From a virus: DNA of 27,609 nucleotides. Both the position numbers and the translations under genes were made by a program. Position 1 is the first letter of the stretch. Each line of letters starts with the position of its first letter. Below the pieces are notes generated by a model that did not search any database, had not been told where the DNA came from, and saw nothing but the letters and a program-made list of their open reading frames with translations. This document shows, one piece after another, positions 1 to 7,932 of the stretch. The stretch spans positions 1 to 27,609 of IMG/VR virus record IMGVR_UViG_3300024346_000405; one strand, given 5' to 3'.

Positions 1-17
1 GACCTAAGTAATATCTA

Positions 18-45
18 TTGCGCTTAGTTCTAGGTTTGATAAAAT
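18..45 (+). promoter_or_regulatory. Putative promoter for the ribonucleotide reductase gene
   Basis: TTGCGC (18-23) and TAAAAT (40-45) are separated by 16 nt. A TG dinucleotide at 37-38 makes the second element an extended -10 (TGATAAAAT). A transcript would start near 52, leaving a short leader that contains the AAGGAG at 62-67. This is assigned by eye from sigma-70-type consensus only. The surrounding bases 2-35 also form an imperfect inverted repeat (ACCTAAG / CTTAG..TAGGT) that could be the end of an upstream terminator. Confidence 0.35.
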
Positions 46-71
46 TGTTGTCTACACTATTAAGGAGATTC

Positions 72-2138
72 ATGGTTTCAAGCACATTAAATGAAAGTCT
101 ATTTTCATTCAGACTGAGTGATGATTTTGTATCATCATATAAGAATAAAAAAGCCCCTTTCGGTTACAGAGACGCTGCGGGCAATTCTGTTGGAGAAATA
201 ACATTCTTGAGAACATATTCAAGAAAGAAACAAGACGGAACAAAAGAAACTTGGACTGATGTTTGCGAGCGTGTCATCAATGGAATGTACTCTTTACAGA
301 AAGATCATTGCAGAAAAAATCGTTTGCCTTGGAATGGCGTAAAGGCGCAATCTAGTGCTAAAGAAGCTTTTGATAGATTGTTTAATCTTAAATGGACACC
401 GCCGGGTCGTGGACTTTGGATTATGGGAACACCTCTGGTAAATATCCATAAGAATTCAGCCGCCCTTCAGAACTGTGCTTTTGTTTCAACATCTGAGATG
501 TCAAAAGATAATCCTGCTGAGCCATTCACTTTCTTGATGGAAGCGTCAATGCTTGGTATTGGTGTTGGATTTGATGATAAAGGTTCTGATAAAGATTTTA
601 ATATCTATAAGCCCTTGGATAAGGTCTTTGTTGATGTCATTGCTGATGATAGAGAAAGTTGGGCTAGAGCAACTGGTGATTTGATTAATTCATATCTCAA
701 GCCAGATCAGCCAACAATCGAATTTGATTACTCACTTATAAGACCGTATGGTTCACCAATTGCAACATTTGGAGGAACAGCATCAGGTCCAGAGCCTTTG
801 ATGAAACTCCATAAAAAGATTAAGAAGATGTTTGAAGGTCGTGGAGGACAAAAGTTAACAACAGTTGACATTGCGGATATTGGCAATCTAATTGGTGTTT
901 GTGTTGTATCAGGGAATGTTCGCCGTTCAGCAGAGTTGTTTATTGGTCGCAATACGGAAGACTTTTTAAATCTGAAAAATCCTGAAGTATTCCCTGAAAG
1001 AAATTCATACGATCCTAGTGATCCCGGACATGGATGGATGAGTAATAACTCTATCGAGACAAAGGTTGGTGCTGATATCTCAAATATTATTGACAGCATC
1101 GCTTTGAATGGTGAACCCGGAGTTATTTGGATGGACATGTCTCAGCAATATGGTCGCTTGGCTGATCCTCCAAACAATAAAGACTGGCGTGTTGCTGGTT
1201 ATAACCCATGTGCAGAGCAATCGCTTGAATCATATGAGTGCTGTACTCTTGTTGAAACCTACCTCAACCGTCACGACTCTCTTGAGGATTACAAGCGAAC
1301 TTTGAAGTTTGCTTATCTTTATGCAAAAACTGTAACGCTTCTTCCGACTCATTGGGAAAAGACAAATGCAATCATGCAAAGAAATCGCCGTATTGGTGCG
1401 TCAATGTCTGGTATTGCTAACTTTGCTGACATTAATGGAATGCCAATATTGCGTCAATGGATGAATAGTGGATACGAAACAATTAAAAGATACGACAACA
1501 TCTACTCAGAATGGTTTGGCATTCGTGAATCAATCAAAATGACAACTGTTAAGCCTTCGGGGACTGTTTCAATCTTGGCCGGAGAATCTCCGGGAGTTCA
1601 TTGGACACCAGGTGGTAAGTTCTTTAATCGTGCAATTCGTTTTGCTAATGACGATCCAATGCTTCCTCTATTTCGAATGGCTAATTATCGTGTTGAACCA
1701 GCATCTGAGTCTCCAGATACAACATCTGTTGTATTTTTCCCAATCAAGTCTTCAGCAAGAAGAGCGGAAAAGGATGTCACTATATTTGAGAAAATGGCAA
1801 TAGCTGCTCATGCTCAAAGATACTGGTCAGATAACTCTGTGTCAGTCACAATCTCTTTTGATTCGGAAAAGGAGCAGAAGCATATTGGAACCGTCTTGCA
1901 CATGTATGACGGACAACTTAAAACTGTGTCTTTCCTCCCTTCAGGTAATTTTACATATCCTCAAATGCCATACACTCAAATAACAGAAGAGGAATATATC
2001 AATGATGGTGAAATGAAATTATTCCCAATTGACTTCTCCGGAGTTTATGCAGGAATGGCAGCAGACGCTATTGGTGAAAACTATTGCAGTACAGATTCTT
2101 GCGAAATTAAACTTATTAAAGACAACATTCCTAAATAA
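72..2138 (+). CDS. nrdJ: Adenosylcobalamin-dependent ribonucleoside-triphosphate reductase (class II, monomeric)
   Basis: This enzyme reduces ribonucleotides to deoxyribonucleotides in the cytoplasm using a B12-generated thiyl radical, supplying dNTPs for phage replication. The 688-residue length suits the monomeric RTPR family (Lactobacillus leichmannii type). The cysteines expected of that enzyme are visible: C135 in NCAFVST, C380 in NPCAEQ as the thiyl candidate, C391 exactly 11 residues later as its redox partner, and a C-terminal C672-x4-C677 pair that would relay electrons from thioredoxin. FGGTASGPEPL is also family-typical. The start is placed at ATG 72 rather than an in-frame ATG at 18 because AAGGAG (62-67) precedes it and residues from 18 look like leader sequence. 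It stands alone before the head genes. No thioredoxin or B12 gene is in the window, so cofactor must come from the host. Confidence 0.93.
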   Translation: MVSSTLNESLFSFRLSDDFVSSYKNKKAPFGYRDAAGNSVGEITFLRTYSRKKQDGTKETWTDVCERVINGMYSLQKDHCRKNRLPWNGVKAQSSAKEAFDRLFNLKWTPPGRGLWIMGTPLVNIHKNSAALQNCAFVSTSEMSKDNPAEPFTFLMEASMLGIGVGFDDKGSDKDFNIYKPLDKVFVDVIADDRESWARATGDLINSYLKPDQPTIEFDYSLIRPYGSPIATFGGTASGPEPLMKLHKKIKKMFEGRGGQKLTTVDIADIGNLIGVCVVSGNVRRSAELFIGRNTEDFLNLKNPEVFPERNSYDPSDPGHGWMSNNSIETKVGADISNIIDSIALNGEPGVIWMDMSQQYGRLADPPNNKDWRVAGYNPCAEQSLESYECCTLVETYLNRHDSLEDYKRTLKFAYLYAKTVTLLPTHWEKTNAIMQRNRRIGASMSGIANFADINGMPILRQWMNSGYETIKRYDNIYSEWFGIRESIKMTTVKPSGTVSILAGESPGVHWTPGGKFFNRAIRFANDDPMLPLFRMANYRVEPASESPDTTSVVFFPIKSSARRAEKDVTIFEKMAIAAHAQRYWSDNSVSVTISFDSEKEQKHIGTVLHMYDGQLKTVSFLPSGNFTYPQMPYTQITEEEYINDGEMKLFPIDFSGVYAGMAADAIGENYCSTDSCEIKLIKDNIPK

Positions 2139-2168
2139 TTGACAGAAGTTGTCAATGCAATGTGGATA
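2139..2168 (+). promoter_or_regulatory. Putative promoter with overlapping inverted repeat, upstream of the head module
   Basis: TTGACA (2139-2144) is a perfect -35 consensus, followed after 18 nt by TGGATA (2163-2168). The -35 hexamer is also the left arm of an inverted repeat, TTGACA-N5-TGTCAA (2139-2155), which could be an operator or a weak hairpin at the end of the reductase transcript. The element fills the 52-nt gap between the reductase and the next gene. Confidence 0.4.
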
Positions 2169-2190
2169 AATTAAAGAAAGTGGTGTAGAA

Positions 2191-2526
2191 TTGTCTCAAA
2201 TGTCTTCAGATATGATCAAAAGTAAAAATATTTGGGTTCCGGAGAGAACCTATGGCGTATGTCTTTGGATAATGCCAGATGGTCTTCCATTAACTGATGG
2301 AGATGGTGTTCTCTGTGCAGAAGGTCTTGTTGGTGATGAATCTCTTGAACTTCGTGTTGCCGAGGCCGCCAAATACTGGACAGGTTCTGAAGATGGAGTA
2401 ATCCGTTGGGTTCCTGGTGCAAGAAAAGTTTCTTCTGATGAGAGAGATGACCAAGCAGAGCGCCTCGCTGCTGGCTTGGTAGCCGATCCTTTTGAAGATA
2501 TGTTTGACGAGCACTTTAGGAAGTAA
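2191..2526 (+). CDS. Small acidic protein of unknown function preceding the portal gene
   Basis: This is a 111-residue protein I do not recognise. It is acidic, especially at the C-terminus (DPFEDMFDEHF), and contains a hydrophobic central part with several Trp residues and no membrane segment. The reading frame opens with TTG at 2191, with a weak AAGAAAG about 10 nt upstream. ATG 2200 is an alternative start three codons in. Its stop is 2 nt before the portal start, and the portal ribosome binding site lies inside its last codons, so the two are probably translationally coupled. Position suggests a role near packaging or portal assembly, such as a small terminase-associated protein, but nothing in the residues proves it. 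Confidence 0.65.
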   Translation: MSQMSSDMIKSKNIWVPERTYGVCLWIMPDGLPLTDGDGVLCAEGLVGDESLELRVAEAAKYWTGSEDGVIRWVPGARKVSSDERDDQAERLAAGLVADPFEDMFDEHFRK

Positions 2527-2528
2527 TT

Positions 2529-4163
2529 ATGGACAACAAAATGGTATTAGCCGAACAAGACTTTTCTGATGAAATTGATGATATTTCATACACTGGCTTC
2601 TCTTCAACTGAGGAAACGATAGACCCATTCTCAATGGTGAAGATAGATTCTCTTTCTCCAAGAATGAAGAGGAAAGCATACAAGATACAGAAAAGACACG
2701 AAGGTGAAGATGGCACAAAATCAAAGTATCTTGACCCAGAAGTTGTTAATGGATATTCTCTTTGGGATATTGTAAACCCTCCATACGACTTGGATAGTCT
2801 TGCTAAGTTGTATGACCAAAGTGCAATCCACTGCGCAGCTATTAATGCAAGAGTTATGAATACAGTAGGACTTGGATTTGAGTTTTCAGAAACCCTTAAG
2901 TCAAGAAGAAGGATTGAGAAAGCACAAGATGATCCAGCAAAGCTGGAAAGAACTCGCAAGAACTTGCAAGATTTACGAGAAGAGCTTGAAGTTCTTTTTG
3001 AAGACTTGAATATTGAAGAAACTCTTATTGAAACCCTCGTTCGTGTTTGGCAAGATTGTCTAACAGTAGGAAACGGTTATCTTGAAATAGGTAGAAATAA
3101 TTCTGGCAAAGTTGGCTATATTGGTCATATTCCAGCAACGATGGTTCGTGTTAGAAGACATCGTGATGGTTTCGTGCAACTGTCAAGAGCAAATAAAATT
3201 CAAGCAGTGTTCTTTAGAAACTTCCAAGATTTGGAAATGAAAGACCCTATCAATAGTGATCCAAATCCTAATGAAATCATCCATTTCAAGATGTATTCTC
3301 CTAATAATACATATTACGGTATCCCCGCAGCTGTTTCGGCTGCTGCCGCAATCGTTGGTGATAAATTTGCAAAAGAATATAACATTGATTATTTTGAAAA
3401 CAAAGCAATTCCTCGTTATGCAATCATTCTTAAAGGTGCGAAACTTAGCAACCGTTCTAAAATGGAACTTGTTAATTACTTCAGAACTGAGGTAAAGGGT
3501 CGTAATCACGGAACTCTCATTGTTCCATTGCCTGCTGGAATTGGTGGAGATGCTGATATTAAGTTTGAAAAACTAGAAGCCGGAATTCAGGATGCTTCTT
3601 TTGACAAATATCGAAAATCAAACCGTGATGAGATTCTTATCGCAAATAGGGTTCCCGCACCAAAGGTTGGTGTTTATGACAATGCAAACCTTGCTGTTTC
3701 AAGAGATGCTGATAAAACATTCAAGATTCAAGTAATTGGTCCAGACCAAGCAATTATTGAAAAGAAGATTAATAGACTTCTTGCCGAGTTCACAGACCTT
3801 CTCCAGTTTAAGTTGAAGAAGATTGACTTGCTTGATGAAGATATGGAATCAAGAATTTATGACAGATACCTCCGTACAGAAGTTGTAAGCCCTAATGAGG
3901 TTAGAAGCAAGATCGGCTTGCCAGAAAGATCTCAGGGTGATGATATGTTGCCATTCCCTACCAAAGTTAAGCAGGAGAATGGTGGAGCTCCTATTGGTAA
4001 TTCCAATAATTCATCATCTGAACCGCCAAAGTCTAGATCTGACAGTGGAGCGACACCAAGTGGTGTACAAGGCACTGGAGATCAAAAAGAAAGAGGTCAG
4101 AGTCAAGATTCTGGCGATAATACAGATACCGTTAAGGTATTTGAAGGAGAAAATAATGAGTAG
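2529..4163 (+). CDS. Phage portal protein
   Basis: The portal is the dodecameric ring at one capsid vertex through which DNA is packaged and to which the neck attaches. The 544-residue length fits. A family-like core runs from about residue 80 (WDIVNPPYDLDSLAKLYD, then CAAINARV) through a mixed alpha/beta middle with NEIIHFKMYSPNNTYYG, to a helical region with SFDKYRKSNRDEILIANRVP at about 355-380. Residues after about 480 are rich in Ser, Gly, Gln and Asn and are probably disordered. AGGAAG (2518-2523) precedes ATG 2529. It is followed by an 8-nt overlap with the next gene and then by the protease-scaffold and capsid genes, which is the classical head-gene order. The assignment rests on remembered family patterns and context. 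Confidence 0.88.
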   Translation: MDNKMVLAEQDFSDEIDDISYTGFSSTEETIDPFSMVKIDSLSPRMKRKAYKIQKRHEGEDGTKSKYLDPEVVNGYSLWDIVNPPYDLDSLAKLYDQSAIHCAAINARVMNTVGLGFEFSETLKSRRRIEKAQDDPAKLERTRKNLQDLREELEVLFEDLNIEETLIETLVRVWQDCLTVGNGYLEIGRNNSGKVGYIGHIPATMVRVRRHRDGFVQLSRANKIQAVFFRNFQDLEMKDPINSDPNPNEIIHFKMYSPNNTYYGIPAAVSAAAAIVGDKFAKEYNIDYFENKAIPRYAIILKGAKLSNRSKMELVNYFRTEVKGRNHGTLIVPLPAGIGGDADIKFEKLEAGIQDASFDKYRKSNRDEILIANRVPAPKVGVYDNANLAVSRDADKTFKIQVIGPDQAIIEKKINRLLAEFTDLLQFKLKKIDLLDEDMESRIYDRYLRTEVVSPNEVRSKIGLPERSQGDDMLPFPTKVKQENGGAPIGNSNNSSSEPPKSRSDSGATPSGVQGTGDQKERGQSQDSGDNTDTVKVFEGENNE

Positions 4164-4416
4164 TATCGTATATACAACAACAGCTATCGCAAGCACAGAC
4201 GGAGTGGTGTCAATTGGACATCATACTGATTATCTGTTTGTATGGAATAAAAGCAACACAACAAGTGCTATTATTGAATTAAATGGGATACATCAAGTTG
4301 TCATTCCGCATTCACCAGATGCTGGTAGTCACACATACCATAAAATTCCAGGCGACTATACAACAATTAAAATTGTTACAGCCGGTGTTAGCTTTTCGGC
4401 TTACGCAGTTGGCTGA
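4156..4416 (+). CDS. Small beta-rich protein, possible virion or decoration protein
   Basis: This is an 86-residue protein with alternating hydrophobic and Ser/Thr-rich segments that read as a small beta-sandwich. It has no Cys and no membrane segment. ATG 4156 is preceded by GAAGGAGA (4143-4150) and overlaps the portal stop by 8 nt, indicating coupled expression. Its general character resembles two other small proteins in the window (8277-8609 and 13598-13957): a repeated pattern of beta strands describing a value with bound valence terms such as 'ATIxL' and 'VVIPHS'. The resemblance is by eye and weak. A minor capsid or decoration role is an inference from position between portal and protease genes. 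Confidence 0.7.
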   Translation: MSSIVYTTTAIASTDGVVSIGHHTDYLFVWNKSNTTSAIIELNGIHQVVIPHSPDAGSHTYHKIPGDYTTIKIVTAGVSFSAYAVG

Positions 4417-4433
4417 TTATACAAACAATAGTG

Positions 4434-4439
4434 TATAAT
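4434..4439 (+). promoter_or_regulatory. Putative -10 element upstream of the protease-scaffold gene
   Basis: A consensus TATAAT lies in the 42-nt gap before the protease gene, preceded by TG at 4432-4433. A transcript would start near 4446 and carry a short leader with GAGGTGA (4450-4456) before ATG 4459. A possible -35 (TTGGCT, 4409-4414) is at a long 19-nt spacing. Confidence 0.45.
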
Positions 4440-4458
4440 ATAAGATTACGAGGTGACT

Positions 4459-6078
4459 ATGGAAAATTTTAACTTGTCCTTCCCCATTGACATGATCAAG
4501 AAAGAAGAGAGAATCGTAAGTGGTATTGCTACTGCTGACAACATTGACAAATCTGGAGATATTGTTGAATTTAGTGCCTCACTAGAAGCATTTAAAAATT
4601 GGGGTGGAAACATCCGTGAGATGCATGCACCCATTGCTGTCGGTAAAGCAATTAATTTTGAGCCAATTGAAATAACTGCTCAAGATGGAACTAAATATAA
4701 TGCAATCAAGGTTGATGCCTATATATCAAAAGGTGCCCAAGACACTTGGGAAAAGATTTTGGATGGAACGCTTAAGGCCTTCTCTATTGGGGGCAAGATC
4801 GTTGAAAAAATTGAATCTGCTGAAAAAATGTTCCGTGGTCGACCTGTAAATATTATTAAGCAATACATGCTTGGCGAACTTAGCCTCGTAGATAACCCCG
4901 CAAATGCTCTGGCAGTTGTTGACATTATCAAGATGGACACTGATGGTAATCTTGACTATATCCTAGATATTGTTGAAGATATTGATTTTGAAAAAGCGAA
5001 GCAACCTCTAAAAGACCCCAAAGGTGGTTTAACTGCCGCAGGTCGTAGACATTTTAAAGAGACTGAGGGCGCAAATCTTAAGCCCGGAGTTCGTGGAGCA
5101 GCAGATACTCCAGAAAAAATGCGTAGAAAGGGTTCATTCCTTACACGGTTTTTTACAAACCCATCCGGCCCTATGAAGAAGCCAAATGGAGAACCCTCAA
5201 GACTTGCGCTATCTGCTGCTGCATGGGGCGAGCCTGTGCCACAAAACGCACAAGACGCAGCAGAACTCGCTGCAAAAGGTCGCAGACTCCTTGAGAGATA
5301 TGCTAATACGAAAGAAAAGGGCATTGAAAAAGAAGGCGAAGTGACAACTGGAAACATGGGTGCTGGCATTAAAAATCCAGCACAGGGTTATCCAAAGAAA
5401 AAGAAAAAGGAGTCTTTAATGACAAATGAAATAAAAAAAGAATCTTCAGAGGAAATCTCCGAAGACAATGATTCAATTAATGAAGTGCTTAAACAAATGA
5501 TGGATTCAATCAGTAAAACTGATAATAATAATGAATTAGTTGAAAATCAAGATAACGAATTGCGAAATGATATAAACTATGATAAGGTCTTTAACATGAA
5601 TGAACAAGAAATTAACAGACTATCTCTGCTAAAGAGACTAGTCAATTGGCTTGTTCCAGATGTTCAAGAAAATGCTTCAGCACAAGTTGAAGTAACTGAA
5701 AACACACAGGAGGAAGAAATGGATATTGAAGTCCTAAAAAACGCTCTCAGTGATGTGGTTGATCAAAAACTCGAAACCTTCGCTACTTCAATTAAAGAAG
5801 AGATTGAAGCTTCGGTTCAAAACAAGATTGATGATATTACGAAGGGATTTGAAGCCAGCACTGCTGAACTTCAAGAAAAATTAGAAGCAACAGAGCAAGC
5901 TCTGACCGAGCAGGAAGAGCAGGTTAAGGCCTTCGCAACTGCTGGTGCTATCAAGAAAAGTGTTGATCCAGAGGATGATGAGGATGGCGAGGAACTTACC
6001 AAGTCCGCTCCAGCATCGCTATGGAACAATGTATATTTGCCACAAGGTTTAATTAACTCCTTGGGCTATAAGTCATAA
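4459..6078 (+). CDS. Prohead protease-scaffold fusion protein with internal conserved domain
   Basis: The protein processes and shapes the procapsid. Residues 1-160 resemble phage prohead proteases (XkdF/HK97-S78 type): VSGIATADNIDKSGDIVEF near the N-terminus, H56 in REMHAP, S109 in LKAFSIGG and E140 in GELSLVDNPAN are the likely catalytic His, Ser and acidic positions. Residues 185-285 form a separate conserved block (KDPKGGLTAAGRRHF, NLKPGV, RRKGSFLTRFF, SAAAWGEPVP, LLERY) that I recall as a phage domain of unknown function, possibly DUF6321. Residues 321-539 are acidic and coiled-coil-rich with Glu/Gln-heavy helices, as expected of a scaffold. GTG 4453 is in frame, but ATG 4459 is preferred because GAGGTGA (4450-4456) sits before it. 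Two internal ATGs at 5419 and 5719 have strong ribosome binding sites. The capsid gene follows 16 nt later. Confidence 0.85.
   Translation: MENFNLSFPIDMIKKEERIVSGIATADNIDKSGDIVEFSASLEAFKNWGGNIREMHAPIAVGKAINFEPIEITAQDGTKYNAIKVDAYISKGAQDTWEKILDGTLKAFSIGGKIVEKIESAEKMFRGRPVNIIKQYMLGELSLVDNPANALAVVDIIKMDTDGNLDYILDIVEDIDFEKAKQPLKDPKGGLTAAGRRHFKETEGANLKPGVRGAADTPEKMRRKGSFLTRFFTNPSGPMKKPNGEPSRLALSAAAWGEPVPQNAQDAAELAAKGRRLLERYANTKEKGIEKEGEVTTGNMGAGIKNPAQGYPKKKKKESLMTNEIKKESSEEISEDNDSINEVLKQMMDSISKTDNNNELVENQDNELRNDINYDKVFNMNEQEINRLSLLKRLVNWLVPDVQENASAQVEVTENTQEEEMDIEVLKNALSDVVDQKLETFATSIKEEIEASVQNKIDDITKGFEASTAELQEKLEATEQALTEQEEQVKAFATAGAIKKSVDPEDDEDGEELTKSAPASLWNNVYLPQGLINSLGYKS
5407..5421 (+). promoter_or_regulatory. 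Internal ribosome binding site and in-frame start within the protease-scaffold gene (first)
   Basis: AAGGAG (5407-5412) lies 6 nt before ATG 5419, which is in frame with the long gene (residue 321). Initiation here would make a 219-residue C-terminal protein lacking protease and the conserved middle domain. The upstream AAG/AAA run encoding PKKKKK could have produced the AAGGAG by chance, so the site is plausible rather than certain. Confidence 0.5.
5708..5721 (+). promoter_or_regulatory. Internal ribosome binding site and in-frame start within the protease-scaffold gene (second)
   Basis: AGGAGG (5708-5713) is a full Shine-Dalgarno match placed 5 nt before ATG 5719, in frame at residue 421. 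It would produce a 119-residue protein consisting only of the coiled-coil scaffold (MDIEVLKNALSDVVDQ onward). It is as strong as the site used by the major capsid gene. Confidence 0.6.
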
Positions 6079-6094
6079 TAGGAGGAAAAACAAA

Positions 6095-7126
6095 ATGGCA
6101 TCACAAGAAGAAATTCTATCAAAAGCTGACGAAGTAACAACTGGGGTTGTAGGTAATGATTCAGGTGGTTTGATGAAACCAGCTCAGTCAAATCGATTCC
6201 TCGATTTTGTTATTGATCAGTCTGTACTTATGCAGAACGCAAGAGTCGTTCGTATGCGTACACCACAAATGGAAATCGATAAGGTTTCCGTAGGCACTCG
6301 CTTGCTTTCAAAGGCAACAGAGGCAACAGACAGCGGTGCAAATGCCGCTGTAACATTCAGCAAGGTTTCATTGTCAACCGTTAAGCTTCGTCTTGACTGG
6401 GCATTGAGCACTGAGTCTTTGGAAGACAACATTGAAGGTGCATCTCTTGAAGATCACATCGCACAGGTTATGGCTCGTCAAACAGCTAACGACCTTGACG
6501 ATTTGTTCATCAATGGTAATACATCGTCAAACAATGGTCTTCTTAAGGCACTTGATGGCTTCGTTAAGCTTGCTAAGACAAATGGTCGTGTAGTCGATGA
6601 GGCTGGTAATCAGGTTTCAAGAGCTACTTATGATCGTATCCTTCGCAATATGCCAACCAAGTATCTCCAGCGCAGAAATGAACTGAGATTCTTCTCTGGT
6701 TCAGGCAATGTTCAAGACACCATCTACAGCTTGGGTAATCCAAACTCCGCAACAGCCGCGACTGCAGGCGCACCATCTCCCGGTTCAGTAACCGGTGATG
6801 TGGCTTTCCTTCAGGGCGCAATGCGTGGTAATGGCGGTCCTGGTTCAACTGGTATTTCACCATTCGGTATTCCGTTGATTGAAGTTCCTTTGATGCCAGA
6901 AACCGTTACTGGTGACTACTCAGGTGCAGCAGGATCGCATGGTCATATTGAACTTACATTCCCGCAGAACCGTGTTATTGGTATCCACCGTGACATTACT
7001 GTGTACCGTCAGTTCAAGCCAAAGACAGACACGATTGAATATACTCAGTACATGAGAGTTGCAAGCAACATTGAAAATGCTGATTCATATGTAATCGGTA
7101 AGAATGTCAAGCTTCGTTCACTGTAA
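6095..7126 (+). CDS. Major capsid protein, HK97 fold
   Basis: The 343-residue protein forms the icosahedral shell. Family-like features are the N-terminal helix region with SNRFLDFVIDQSVLMQNARV (about 32-52), an E-loop-like stretch, the long spine-helix region with STESLEDNIEGASLEDHIAQ, then MARQTANDLDDLFINGN, and a C-terminal part with FPQNRVIGIHRDITV and a final beta segment (TQYMRVASNIENADSYVIGK). GGAGG (6081-6085) precedes ATG 6095. It directly follows the protease-scaffold gene and is closed by a strong terminator, as expected of the most abundant virion protein. Because there is a dedicated protease upstream, part of the N-terminus may be removed during maturation. The cleavage site is not evident. 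Confidence 0.9.
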   Translation: MASQEEILSKADEVTTGVVGNDSGGLMKPAQSNRFLDFVIDQSVLMQNARVVRMRTPQMEIDKVSVGTRLLSKATEATDSGANAAVTFSKVSLSTVKLRLDWALSTESLEDNIEGASLEDHIAQVMARQTANDLDDLFINGNTSSNNGLLKALDGFVKLAKTNGRVVDEAGNQVSRATYDRILRNMPTKYLQRRNELRFFSGSGNVQDTIYSLGNPNSATAATAGAPSPGSVTGDVAFLQGAMRGNGGPGSTGISPFGIPLIEVPLMPETVTGDYSGAAGSHGHIELTFPQNRVIGIHRDITVYRQFKPKTDTIEYTQYMRVASNIENADSYVIGKNVKLRSL

Positions 7127-7149
7127 TTAGTAATTAGAAATTTGTGATT

Positions 7150-7184
7150 GGGGGGGGTGAAATATCCCCTCCCTTTCGCATTTT
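7150..7184 (+). terminator. Rho-independent terminator after the major capsid gene
   Basis: A run of eight G (7150-7157) pairs with CCCCTCCC (7166-7173), allowing one G-U pair, around an 8-nt loop. TTT and a TTTT at 7181-7184 follow. It lies 23 nt after the capsid stop and directly before a promoter-like element. Confidence 0.8.
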
Positions 7185-7190
7185 ATAGTT

Positions 7191-7204
7191 AAGTATGGTA
7201 AGAT
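7191..7204 (+). promoter_or_regulatory. Putative extended -10 promoter for a leaderless gene at 7212
   Basis: AAGTATGGTAAGAT contains an extended -10 of the TGnTAAGAT type (TG 7196-7197, TAAGAT 7199-7204). The start codon at 7212 is 7 nt beyond the hexamer, where transcription would be expected to begin, and no Shine-Dalgarno is present. The 10-mer AAGTATGGTA recurs exactly at 23258-23267, and AGTATGGTAA recurs at 17541-17550, in the same position relative to a start codon. Confidence 0.6.
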
Positions 7205-7211
7205 ATTTGTT

Positions 7212-7532
7212 ATGAGTGAAAATATTGTTACTTCAACATCAGTTAATGATGCAAGCAAAACCCCGGCAAAGAAAGCACCAGCGAAAAAGGCTGCTGCAAA
7301 GCCAAAAGAATCAAAGCCAGTTCAAAAGAAAGAAAATACTTTAAGCGCAAATAGCGTTGTTATTATTTTTGAAAGTGGAGCTGCATATAGCGGTAATGGT
7401 CTTCTTTTTACAAGAGAAGATAGTATCCAAGAAGTTACAGAGGAGCAAGCCGCTTTCCTCCTAACTCTTGAAAATTTTAGAATGCCAGATGTACTTGAAC
7501 TTGAAGAGTACTTGGCTTCTAAGGAGGATTAA
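7212..7532 (+). CDS. Small protein with Lys/Ala-rich N-terminal tail, probable virion protein
   Basis: The 106-residue protein has two parts. Residues 15-42 are Lys/Ala/Pro-rich (KTPAKKAPAKKAAAKPK), like a histone H1 tail or DNA- or capsid-binding arm. Residues 46-106 form a small acidic domain (VVIIFESGAAYSGNGLLFT, then EEQAAFLLTL) that resembles small phage proteins in which a beta hairpin reports a value followed by a helix 'EEQAAFLL'; compare Bacillus YqbF-type head proteins (remembered, weak). No Shine-Dalgarno precedes ATG 7212. A -10 hexamer ends 7 nt upstream, so the mRNA is probably leaderless. It starts the transcription unit just after the capsid terminator. A head-associated role is inferred from position. 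Confidence 0.7.
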   Translation: MSENIVTSTSVNDASKTPAKKAPAKKAAAKPKESKPVQKKENTLSANSVVIIFESGAAYSGNGLLFTREDSIQEVTEEQAAFLLTLENFRMPDVLELEEYLASKED

Positions 7533-7535
7533 TTT

Positions 7536-7919
7536 ATGGCTGGAAATTTAAGCGATTATCTTGAGGTTAAACTTCTTGATCACTTTCTTGGCACAACGGC
7601 ATACACTATGCCAGCAGATGTTTATTTGGCTCTCTACACAGCCGCTCCTACCGACTCCTCAGCGGGGACAGAGGTTAGTGGTGGTTCCTACGCCAGAAAA
7701 ATAGCAACATTTAATGCTGCCTCTTCAGGCTCAACAACGAACGATTCAGACATTGACTTCAACGGTATGCCTGCTTGTACGGTTGTTGCAATTGCAGTTT
7801 GCGATGCAATCACAAGTGGTAATATTCTTGTATATGGTCCTTTAACTGCAAATAAATCACTTGATGCAGGAGATATTCTTAGAGTTAGCTCAGGCGACCT
7901 AAGTATTTCTATTAACTAA
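7536..7919 (+). CDS. Phage structural protein of the Gp80-like small virion family
   Basis: This is a 127-residue protein with the pattern of a widespread phage family: an N-terminal helix (SDYLEVKLLDHFLGT), then TMPADVYLALYTAAPTD, GTEVSGGSYARK, a beta-rich middle, and a C-terminal DAGDILRVSSGDLSI. I recall this family in many actinophage and marine phage genomes, where it is annotated as a virion, decoration or tail-fibre protein. I cannot verify the name. AAGGAGG (7521-7527) precedes ATG 7536, in the last codons of the previous gene. It is followed by two more small beta proteins, so the four genes 7212-8609 look like one operon of virion accessory proteins. Confidence 0.75.
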   Translation: MAGNLSDYLEVKLLDHFLGTTAYTMPADVYLALYTAAPTDSSAGTEVSGGSYARKIATFNAASSGSTTNDSDIDFNGMPACTVVAIAVCDAITSGNILVYGPLTANKSLDAGDILRVSSGDLSISIN

Positions 7920-7932
7920 TTAGGGGGTTGCT

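Noticed and set aside
728-1138. Minus-strand open frame of 136 codons inside the reductase gene
   Set aside because: It lies wholly within a well-supported gene on the other strand, has no ribosome binding site and does not read like a known protein.
3895-4155. Upstream extension of the small beta protein into the portal gene
   Set aside because: It overlaps conserved portal sequence; ATG 4156 has GAAGGAGA directly before it.
4956-5369. Minus-strand open frame of 137 codons inside the protease-scaffold gene
   Set aside because: It mirrors the conserved middle domain on the + strand, which explains its openness.
7150-7157. Run of eight G as a possible G-quadruplex or assembly error
   Set aside because: Only one G run is present, and it pairs with CCCCTCCC as a terminator stem; run length may still be uncertain by a base, but no gene is affected.
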